A DNA stretch of 5,745 bases from Pseudomonadota bacterium (GTDB lineage Bacteria; Pseudomonadota; Gammaproteobacteria; Acidiferrobacterales; UBA6901): NCBI GenBank assembly GCA_021783175.1, contig JAJXUF010000187.1:1-5745 (forward strand), read 5' to 3'. The notes under the pieces were generated by a model, which worked only from the letters and a program-made list of their open reading frames with translations, made no database searches and had not been told where the DNA came from. Within the stretch, counting starts at the first letter, position 1; every line of letters begins with the position of its first letter. Below, in pieces: positions 1-5,239 of this stretch. The position numbers and the translations under genes were made by a program.

Positions 1-238
1 TACGGCGACGGGCGGGGACATTCTGCTTATCGAGGATGGTGTCTATGCGGCGGCGCGAGGCAATGCTTCCGAAGCCAAACTCCGGGCTGCCATGGGACGC
101 TTCAAGGTACATGTTCTGATGCCGGATCTAGAAGCACGCGGCTTGGGCGACCGGCTCATCGAAGGTGTTTCACCAGTCGATTATGGCGGTTTCGTCGATC
201 TGACTAGCAGTAACAAAACCTGCCAATCCTGGCTTTAA
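1..238 (+). CDS. dsrH: DsrH, sulfur relay protein subunit (3' part; start lies upstream)
   Basis: Reading from base 2, an open frame gives 78 residues ending at TAA 236-238; the N-terminal ~20-25 residues are outside the window. The visible part has the DsrH/TusB pattern: an ILLIEDGVYAA strand-helix, a VHVLMPDLEARGL segment, and a C-terminal VDYGGFVDLT followed by a terminal QSWL. Known family role: DsrH is the gamma subunit of the cytoplasmic DsrE2F2H2 hexamer, homologous to TusBCD, which receives sulfur from TusA-like carriers and passes it to DsrC. The conserved DsrH cysteine near residue 20 would be in the missing part and cannot be checked. A different cysteine lies four residues before the last (visible residue 74, in NKTCQSWL). 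The gene sits 27 bases before dsrC, its sulfur acceptor, which supports the call. TusB is the main alternative; the dsr context makes DsrH much more likely. Confidence 0.93.
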   Translation, partial: TATGGDILLIEDGVYAAARGNASEAKLRAAMGRFKVHVLMPDLEARGLGDRLIEGVSPVDYGGFVDLTSSNKTCQSWL

Positions 239-249
239 TCAGTAACAAA
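208..249 (+). repeat. 10-nt direct repeat flanking the dsrH stop codon
   Basis: The sequence CAGTAACAAA occurs at 208-217, inside the last codons of dsrH, and again at 240-249, just after the dsrH stop and before the dsrC Shine-Dalgarno. The copies start 32 bases apart. This is seen directly. Whether it is a small duplication scar, a protein or RNA binding site, or chance in an A-rich stretch cannot be decided from one sequence. Confidence 0.5.
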
Positions 250-254
250 CAGAA

Positions 255-268
255 GGAGAAATAGCATG
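255..268 (+). promoter_or_regulatory. Strong ribosome binding site and start of dsrC
   Basis: AAGGAG at 253-258 is a near-perfect Shine-Dalgarno, 7 bases before the ATG at 266. The 14 bases GGAGAAATAGCATG (255-268) recur exactly at the dsrK start (1348-1361). A strong site suits DsrC, a soluble substrate carrier usually made in large amounts relative to membrane subunits; that link to expression is inference. Confidence 0.75.
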
Positions 269-601
269 TCAACAATCGAAGTAGGCGGCAAAAGCTACGA
301 AACTGACGAAGAAGGTTATCTGACCAATCTGGCCGATTGGAACACCGAGGTCGCGAATTACATCGCACAGACTGAGAACGTCACCATGACCGAGCAGCAC
401 TGGGAAGTCGTCAACTTCCTGCGCGAGTATTTCGAGGAATACCAGATCGCTCCGGCAGTGCGCGTCCTGACCAAAGCCATCGGCAAGAAACTCGGTGCGG
501 AAAAAGGCAACAGCGAGTACCTGTATGGCCTGTTCCCGTACGGTCCAGGCAAACAGGCATGCAAGATCGCCGGTCTGCCCAAGCCCACAGGTTGCGTTTG
601 A
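266..601 (+). CDS. dsrC: DsrC, sulfur-carrier protein with two C-terminal redox cysteines
   Basis: This 111-residue protein has the full DsrC/TusE-gamma fold pattern: the N-terminal GKSYETDEEGYL, a helix rich in W and acidic residues, LREYFEEYQIAPAVRVLTKAIGKKLG, and a C-terminal arm ending KPTGCV. Both arm cysteines are present: Cys110 (penultimate, CysA) and Cys99 (CysB), eleven positions apart. TusE proteins of tRNA thiolation keep only CysA, so this is a true DsrC. The segment before LYGLFPYGPG (around residues 79-85) is the short insertion typical of DsrC proteins. Known role: cytoplasmic; it accepts a persulfide from DsrEFH, serves as the substrate form for DsrAB, and in its oxidized form is thought to be handled by DsrK. 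It follows dsrH by 27 bases and precedes dsrM by 27 bases, each gap holding only a ribosome binding site. The ATG at 266 has a strong Shine-Dalgarno and the length matches the family. Confidence 0.98.
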   Translation: MSTIEVGGKSYETDEEGYLTNLADWNTEVANYIAQTENVTMTEQHWEVVNFLREYFEEYQIAPAVRVLTKAIGKKLGAEKGNSEYLYGLFPYGPGKQACKIAGLPKPTGCV

Positions 602-616
602 TCCAGGTCAGGTTAT

Positions 617-620
617 AGGG
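617..620 (+). promoter_or_regulatory. Weak ribosome binding site of dsrM
   Basis: Before the ATG at 629 the best match is only AGGG at 617-620, eight bases upstream, followed by a pyrimidine-rich ACTCTCTC. No better purine run exists in the 27-base gap after dsrC. It is clearly poorer than the dsrC, dsrK and dsrL sites, consistent with less DsrM than DsrC being made from one message (inference). Confidence 0.5.
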
Positions 621-628
621 ACTCTCTC

Positions 629-1357
629 ATGGCGAGCATCGTTTTTGCGATCCTGTTTTATCTCGCGACGCTGTTGCTTGTCGTAGGGCTGCTCTATCGT
701 ATCAGCACCTACGCCCGCACCCCGGCTCCGCTAAAGATACCGACGACACCTGCGCCTACCACAACCGGTGGCGTGGTGTTGCGCATGACGCGCGAGGTGG
801 TGTTCTTCGAAAGCCTGTTCAAGGCCAATTTGTGGATATGGGGTCTGGGCTGGTTGTTCCATGCCAGTCTGTTATTGGTGATCCTGCGTCATCTGCGCTA
901 TTTCACCGAACCGGTTTGGGGATTGGTCGCATTCATCCAGCCGTTCGGGATGTATGCAGGAATAACCATGCTGCTGGGATTGTGCGGACTGTGGGCGCGA
1001 CGCATGTTTGTCGAGCGCATCCGTTACATCTCGACCCCCTCTGATCACTTGATGCTGCTGTTGCTTATCGGTATAGCCGCTTCAGGTTTGATGATGAAGT
1101 TCGCTGCACACACCGATGTGATTGCAGTGAAGACATATTTCCTTGGCTTGATGCATTTTGAAGTTGGAATGCTTCCTGCCGATCTGTTGTTAATGGTTCA
1201 TCTGTCGTTAGTTGTGTCACTCCTGGTCGTGTTCCCCAACAGCAAACTGCTGCATGCGCCAGGAGTCTTTTTTTCGCCGACACGCAACCAGAAAGACGAC
1301 TCGCGGGAGAAGCGCCATCTGAGCGCTTGGGCTGCCAAGTTGGAATCGGAGAAATAG
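629..1357 (+). CDS. dsrM: DsrM, NarI-like membrane cytochrome b of the DsrMKJOP complex
   Basis: The 242-residue protein has about five hydrophobic segments: roughly residues 3-23, 68-90, 97-123, 139-160 and 183-204. It is an integral inner-membrane protein of the NarI/DsrM family. Histidine spacing marks two b hemes: His78 and His88 in segment 2 (10 apart) and His191 and His209 around segment 5 (18 apart). These are the same spacings as the four heme ligands of E. coli NarI (His56/66 and 187/205). Known role: with DsrK it forms the minimal DsrMK module, linking the cytoplasmic iron-sulfur protein to the quinone pool and to the periplasmic DsrJ/DsrO. The hydrophilic tail after residue 212 is rich in charged residues. 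The stop TAG at 1355-1357 is one base before the dsrK ATG, so translation of DsrM and DsrK is probably coupled, giving near-equal amounts. An earlier in-frame start is not possible without running back into dsrC. Confidence 0.96.
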   Translation: MASIVFAILFYLATLLLVVGLLYRISTYARTPAPLKIPTTPAPTTTGGVVLRMTREVVFFESLFKANLWIWGLGWLFHASLLLVILRHLRYFTEPVWGLVAFIQPFGMYAGITMLLGLCGLWARRMFVERIRYISTPSDHLMLLLLIGIAASGLMMKFAAHTDVIAVKTYFLGLMHFEVGMLPADLLLMVHLSLVVSLLVVFPNSKLLHAPGVFFSPTRNQKDDSREKRHLSAWAAKLESEK

Positions 1358-1361
1358 CATG
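1348..1361 (+). promoter_or_regulatory. Ribosome binding site and start of dsrK inside the end of dsrM
   Basis: GGAGA at 1348-1352 lies 6 bases before the dsrK ATG at 1359 and within the last codons of dsrM. The whole 14-base block is identical to that at the dsrC start; here its TAG is the dsrM stop codon, whereas before dsrC the same TAG is noncoding. Confidence 0.75.
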
Positions 1362-2888
1362 GCGGACATAACAGCACCGGCCTATCGCGTCTTTCCCATC
1401 ATCCCCGCATTGAAGCCGGGAGCGATGGAAGGAAAAGGGCCATTTGTTGCAGGCGAAAAGCTGAATGAAGCCCTCGGTTTTCCCGGCCAACTGGTGGAAG
1501 ACTGGCATGACCGTGCCATCGCGAAGATGGGCGATCTGCTGTCCAAATACCGTTCGCTCAAAGTATTCATGGATGCCTGCGTGCATTGCGGCGCCTGCTC
1601 CGACAAATGCCATTATTTCATCGGCACGCAAGACCCGAAGAACATGCCGGTGGCGCGTCAGGACCTGCTGCGCAGTGTCTATCGCCGCTACTTCACCTTG
1701 CCCGGCAAGCTGTTCCCTAAACTGGTCGGCGCGCGCGACCTGACGCGCGAAGTGCTGGACGAGTGGTACAACTATTTCAATCAGTGTTCCGAATGCCGCC
1801 GCTGCTCGGTATTCTGTCCCTATGGCATCGACACTGCCGAAATCACCATGGCCGCGCGCGAGATACTCGACACCGTCGGTTACGGACAGAAATATTCCAA
1901 CGAGATCATCGGCAAGGTACACAAGATCGGCAACAATCTCGGCCTGCCCGGCCCGGCGTTGCTCGATACGCTGGAAGGTCTGGAAGAGGACGTCAAGGAT
2001 GCCACCGGCATCGATGTCCGCTTCCCGATGGATGTGAAGGGTGCGGAAGTATTGCTTATCACGCCGTCCGCCGACTTTTTCGCCGAGCCGCATATCGACA
2101 GCCTGATCGGTTATGCAAAGGTATTCCATGCCACCGGCACCAGCTGGACGCTATCGTCGATGTCGTCCGAGGCAGGCAATTTCGGCATGTTCATCGGCAA
2201 TTACGATCAACTGCGCACCATTGCACTGCGCATCCGCCAAGCCGCACTGGAACTCGGCGTAAAACGCATCGTGGTCGGAGAATGCGGCCATGCGTGGCGC
2301 GTGGCGTACAGCTTCTGGAATACCCTGACCGGAGTCGGGGAAGGGGCCGATGCCAATGACCACTTTGCCCAGATGCTGCAAAAACAATTGGATCATCGCT
2401 ACAAGCAGCCAGCCCATATCTGCGAGTTCACCTGGGACATGATTCAGGATAACCGTCTGACCTTCGACAAGTCGGCGAACGATAAACACATCATCACATT
2501 CCACGATTCCTGCAATGTGGCGCGGGGCTCGCGCATGGGCGATCTGCCCGGCGGCCAATTCGAAATCCCGCGCAACATCATCCGGGCGGTCGCCAACAAT
2601 TTCATCGAGATGGCGCCGAATACCACGCGCGAACAGACCTTCTGTTGCGGCGGCGGCGGCGGATTGCTGACCGACGATCTGCTTGACCTGCGCGTAAAAG
2701 GCGCGTTGCCGCGAATGGAAGTATTGCAACAGGCCGTAGATGAACACGGAGTGAATTTCATGGCAACCATCTGTGCAATTTGCAAAGCACAATTTACCAA
2801 AATCATGCCCATCTATGGATTCGATAGAAAGATGGTGGGCGGCGTGCATCAACTGGTTAGCAATGCGATCCAGTTAGGACCGAAATAA
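1359..2888 (+). CDS. dsrK: DsrK, HdrD-like iron-sulfur subunit of DsrMKJOP
   Basis: This 509-residue protein has no signal peptide or membrane segment, so it is cytoplasmic and probably docks on DsrM. Two ferredoxin-type [4Fe-4S] motifs come first: Cys74-77-80-84 (CVHCGACSDKC) and Cys143-146-149-153 (CSECRRCSVFCP). The C-terminal half has a CCG-domain signature as in HdrB/HdrD: Cys385 in FHDSCNVARG, the pair Cys429-Cys430 followed by five glycines, and Cys472-xx-Cys475 (CAICKAQ). An incomplete first CCG-like repeat shows Cys309 (VVGECGHAWR) and Cys355 (HICEFT). Known role: the special C-terminal cluster, like that of heterodisulfide reductase, is thought to act on oxidized DsrC (intramolecular disulfide or trisulfide). 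Electrons then pass through the ferredoxin clusters to DsrM heme b. The position directly after dsrM and before dsrL matches the operon of sulfur oxidizers. Alternatives such as GlpC, LutA or a generic HdrD are disfavoured by the neighbours dsrC and dsrM. Confidence 0.97.
   Translation: MADITAPAYRVFPIIPALKPGAMEGKGPFVAGEKLNEALGFPGQLVEDWHDRAIAKMGDLLSKYRSLKVFMDACVHCGACSDKCHYFIGTQDPKNMPVARQDLLRSVYRRYFTLPGKLFPKLVGARDLTREVLDEWYNYFNQCSECRRCSVFCPYGIDTAEITMAAREILDTVGYGQKYSNEIIGKVHKIGNNLGLPGPALLDTLEGLEEDVKDATGIDVRFPMDVKGAEVLLITPSADFFAEPHIDSLIGYAKVFHATGTSWTLSSMSSEAGNFGMFIGNYDQLRTIALRIRQAALELGVKRIVVGECGHAWRVAYSFWNTLTGVGEGADANDHFAQMLQKQLDHRYKQPAHICEFTWDMIQDNRLTFDKSANDKHIITFHDSCNVARGSRMGDLPGGQFEIPRNIIRAVANNFIEMAPNTTREQTFCCGGGGGLLTDDLLDLRVKGALPRMEVLQQAVDEHGVNFMATICAICKAQFTKIMPIYGFDRKMVGGVHQLVSNAIQLGPK
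2648..2662 (+). repeat. (CGG)5 trinucleotide tract encoding the glycine run after Cys-Cys of DsrK
   Basis: Five perfect CGG units code, in the GGC/GGA register, for Gly431-435 immediately after the catalytic-cluster pair Cys429-Cys430. A glycine run here is normal for CCG domains, but four identical GGC codons in a row followed by GGA form a simple repeat that could gain or lose a codon by slippage. Confidence 0.6.
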
Positions 2889-2890
2889 AG

Positions 2891-2896
2891 AGGAGA
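2891..2896 (+). promoter_or_regulatory. Ribosome binding site of dsrL
   Basis: AGGAGA lies seven bases before the ATG at 2904, in the 15-base gap after the dsrK stop. A second purine run (AGGAAA, 2898-2903) directly abuts the start and is too close to be the main site. Confidence 0.7.
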
Positions 2897-2903
2897 TAGG
2901 AAA

Positions 2904-4871
2904 ATGTCAGTAGTGAGCGAAACCCCACAGAAGATCACGTTCCGTCGTTACAAGGATGGCGATAACAAAGCACGTCGTTTTAACGAACAAATCTTTCAGG
3001 CCAGTTATACCTATAAATGCCCGACCTACATCCAGTCCACGCCACCCTGCCAGGGCAGCTGCCCTGCGGGTGAAGATATTCGCGGCTATCTGGCCATCGT
3101 GCGCGGCACCGAAAAGCCGCCCGTTGGTGCTGACGGCAAGCCGAGCATGCCGTGGCAGGAATACGCATGGCGTCGTTTGACCGAAGCCAATCCGTTCCCT
3201 TCGGTGATGGGACGCGTCTGCCCGGCTCCGTGCGAGACGGGTTGCAACCGCAACGAAGTGGAAGACCATGTCGGCATCAATTCGGTCGAGCATTTCCTGG
3301 GCGAATATGCGATCGCCAACAAGCTCAAATTCAATAAGCCTGCTCAAACGACAGGAAAGAAAGTTGCCATCCTCGGTGCTGGCCCGGCCGGTTTATCCTG
3401 CGCCTATCAATTGGCGTTGAAAGGACACGAAGTTACCGTGTTCGACGAACATGAATTCCTGGGCGGAATGATGCGCTACGGTATTCCCGGCTTCCGTACC
3501 CCGCGCGATGTACTGGATGCGGAAATCCAGCGGATTCTCGATCTGGGTGTGAAAACACGCATGAAGACTCGCGTAGGTACCGATATCACCATGGAACAGA
3601 TCCGCAAGGATTTCGACGCAGTGTTCCTGGGCATGGGGGCTCAGGCCGGCCGTGCCTTGCCTATCGCAGACAGTGCGGCACCCAACGTGGTCACGGCGAC
3701 AGCTTTCCTGAAGGCCTTTAACGACGGGCGCCTGCAGCATGTAGGCAAACGAGTGGTAGTGGTTGGCGGTGGCGATACTTCCATCGACGTGGCGACAGTA
3801 GCGCGCCGTCTCGGTCATATCGAGCATGCCAAACCGACCGATGCCGAACTCGCCATTGCCGGCAGACTGGCACACGATGTCGCTGATATTTCCGCCAAAC
3901 AAGGTGCTGAAGTCACGCTGACCTCGATTTTCAACATCGACAAGATGCAGGCCAACAAGCACGAAATCGAGCAGGCACTGGCCGAGGGTATTCATATCAT
4001 CGGCAGTCTGGCGCCTGTTGGCCTCGTGCGGGACGCTAACGGTCGTGCGACGGCACTGCGAGTGGTGAAGTGCGAAGCCAAGATGGCGGGCGGCAAGCTG
4101 GAGATCAAGAACATCGAAGGCAGCGAACACGACATCGAAGCCGACCTGATCGTTTCTGCGATCGGCCAGGCGGTCGATTTCACCGGACTGGAACAATTCA
4201 ACAACGGCAAGGGTGCTGTGTCGACCGACCGCAATTATGTGGTGAACGGACAACCCGGCGTATTCGCCGGCGGAGACGTGATCCGGCCGCATCTGCTGAC
4301 TACGGCTATCGGACACGGTTCCATCGCGGCCGACGGTATCCATCACTATATGAATGGACAAGAACTGGAAAAACGTCCGAAGATCGACGCGCACCAATTC
4401 GATCTGATCAGGAAATTGGCTGAAAAAGGTCTCGAGCCTAAAGAAAATCACGAGCCGATGCGTGGCACATGCAATTCCAACGCCGCGGTACATAATTTCG
4501 ATAACCGTTCCGACCGCTACATCATTCCGCATGACAAGCTGTTCCTCGGGCACTTCTCTTATGTGGCTCGCAACCAGCGAGCAGTGACCACACTGGACAA
4601 GGAAAGTGCATTGGGCAACTTCCAGGATCGTTTGGGCGTGCTGGATGAGAAGCAGACCGTTGCCGAAGCCAAGCGTTGCATGAGCTGCGGCATGTGTTTC
4701 GAGTGCGACAACTGTGTCGTGTATTGCCCGCAGACTGCCGTGTATCGCGTCAAGAAGACCGAGTCTACATTGGGGCGTTACGTTGCTACCGACTATGACA
4801 AGTGCATCGGCTGCCACATTTGCGCAGACGTATGTCCGACTGGCTATATCCAAATGGGCTTGGGCGAATAA
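2904..4871 (+). CDS. dsrL: DsrL, FAD/NAD(P)-binding iron-sulfur oxidoreductase (GltD-like, with C-terminal ferredoxin domain)
   Basis: The 655-residue protein has three parts. Residues ~30-140 form the GltD-type N-terminal iron-sulfur domain with Cys39, 49, 53, 106, 110 and 114. Residues ~150-490 are a two-dinucleotide-fold core with an FAD motif (GAGPAG at 158-163), an NAD(P) motif (VVGGGDTS at 286-293) and a second flavin motif (FAGGDV at 454-459). Residues ~590-650 are a ferredoxin domain with CMSCGMC (592-598) leading to Cys601, 604 and 608-Pro, then CIGCHICADVCP (634-645). Known role: in A. vinosum, DsrL is cytoplasmic, essential for oxidation of stored sulfur, and associates with DsrAB to pass sulfite-forming electrons to NAD+. 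The C-terminal ferredoxin domain fits the DsrL-1 type of sulfur oxidizers. It interrupts the dsrMK and dsrJOP genes, a placement seen in oxidative dsr operons. The stop TAA overlaps the dsrJ start by one base. Glutamate synthase small subunit is excluded by the added ferredoxin domain and context. Confidence 0.97.
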   Translation: MSVVSETPQKITFRRYKDGDNKARRFNEQIFQASYTYKCPTYIQSTPPCQGSCPAGEDIRGYLAIVRGTEKPPVGADGKPSMPWQEYAWRRLTEANPFPSVMGRVCPAPCETGCNRNEVEDHVGINSVEHFLGEYAIANKLKFNKPAQTTGKKVAILGAGPAGLSCAYQLALKGHEVTVFDEHEFLGGMMRYGIPGFRTPRDVLDAEIQRILDLGVKTRMKTRVGTDITMEQIRKDFDAVFLGMGAQAGRALPIADSAAPNVVTATAFLKAFNDGRLQHVGKRVVVVGGGDTSIDVATVARRLGHIEHAKPTDAELAIAGRLAHDVADISAKQGAEVTLTSIFNIDKMQANKHEIEQALAEGIHIIGSLAPVGLVRDANGRATALRVVKCEAKMAGGKLEIKNIEGSEHDIEADLIVSAIGQAVDFTGLEQFNNGKGAVSTDRNYVVNGQPGVFAGGDVIRPHLLTTAIGHGSIAADGIHHYMNGQELEKRPKIDAHQFDLIRKLAEKGLEPKENHEPMRGTCNSNAAVHNFDNRSDRYIIPHDKLFLGHFSYVARNQRAVTTLDKESALGNFQDRLGVLDEKQTVAEAKRCMSCGMCFECDNCVVYCPQTAVYRVKKTESTLGRYVATDYDKCIGCHICADVCPTGYIQMGLGE

Positions 4872-5239
4872 TGAAGCTGCTCGTAACGCTATTGCTTTGC
4901 CTTTGCATCCCGTTGGCATGGGCTACCGAGGCGAATGCGCCCAAGCTGGATATCGGCAAGGGCGGGCAGTGCGTACGAGATCCGCAGTGGATGCGCAAGA
5001 ACCATATGCACCTGCTTATACATCAACGCGACGAAGCGGTGCGCAAAGGGATACGCGACGAACAGATCAGCCTGAAAAACTGCGTGGATTGCCATGCCAG
5101 CTTGAAAGACGACAGCGTGATCGCGCGGGAGGACAGCTTCTGTGCAGGTTGCCACCGTTACGAGGCGGTTAAAATCGATTGCTTCGAATGCCACGCCAGC
5201 AAACGCAGTGTGGCGCTCGTCACGAAGGATGGGAAATGA
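4871..5239 (+). CDS. dsrJ: DsrJ, triheme periplasmic cytochrome c of DsrMKJOP
   Basis: The start is the ATG at 4871, sharing its A with the dsrL TAA; it gives 122 residues. An upstream ATG at 4802 would add 23 residues, but these are charged and lie inside dsrL, while starting at 4871 places a clean Sec signal (MKLLVTLLLCLCIPLAWA, probable cut after residue 18) at the N-terminus. Three heme c motifs follow: CVDCH (71-75), CAGCH (91-95) and CFECH (104-108). Cys34, in QCVRDPQWMRKNHMHLL, is a fourth-ligand candidate: DsrJ of A. vinosum has one heme with unusual His/Cys ligation and a conserved non-heme-motif cysteine in this region. Known role: it is a periplasmic subunit of the DsrMKJOP complex, and its exact catalytic or electron-transfer job is unsettled. 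No strong Shine-Dalgarno precedes it, so translation probably depends on ribosomes finishing dsrL. Confidence 0.95.
   Translation: MKLLVTLLLCLCIPLAWATEANAPKLDIGKGGQCVRDPQWMRKNHMHLLIHQRDEAVRKGIRDEQISLKNCVDCHASLKDDSVIAREDSFCAGCHRYEAVKIDCFECHASKRSVALVTKDGK
5225..5229 (+). promoter_or_regulatory. Ribosome binding site of dsrO inside dsrJ
   Basis: AAGGA lies six bases before the dsrO ATG at 5236, within the last codons of dsrJ. With the ATGA stop-start overlap this supports coupled translation of DsrJ and DsrO. Confidence 0.6.

Noticed and set aside
1..265. Internal promoter before dsrC within dsrH
   Set aside because: No convincing -35/-10 pair with proper spacing could be picked out by eye; independent dsrC transcription remains possible but is not supported by this sequence alone.
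602..628. dsrC-dsrM gap as a processing hairpin or attenuator
   Set aside because: I looked for inverted repeats in and around the 27 bases and saw no stem of useful length; only a weak ribosome site is supported.
1268..1274. Run of seven T in dsrM as a possible terminator tail or frameshift site
   Set aside because: No GC-rich hairpin precedes it, the frame continues normally through it, and dsrK follows without interruption, so it is just two Phe codons and neighbours.
1065..2129. A 354-codon minus-strand open frame opposite dsrM and dsrK
   Set aside because: It spans the junction of two well-supported genes, has no ribosome site or domain that I recognise, and is best explained as a shadow of the sense codon use.
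2151..2852. A 233-codon minus-strand open frame opposite dsrK
   Set aside because: It is fully inside dsrK with no recognisable motif; the sense frame carries all the cluster cysteines.
4802..4870. Upstream in-frame ATG that would extend DsrJ by 23 residues
   Set aside because: The extension would be charged and overlap the DsrL cluster-binding codons, and it would bury the Sec signal peptide that begins exactly at the ATG at 4871.
2904..4871. Glutamate synthase small subunit (GltD) as the identity of the 655-residue protein
   Set aside because: The core matches GltD, but the added C-terminal two-cluster ferredoxin domain and the location between dsrK and dsrJ identify DsrL.
3393..4919. A 508-codon open frame on the minus strand opposite dsrL
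   Set aside because: It lies almost entirely antisense to a clear, motif-complete dsrL, and its product is a low-complexity mix rich in His, Val and Arg with no recognisable domain. Such frames arise from codon bias of the sense gene.
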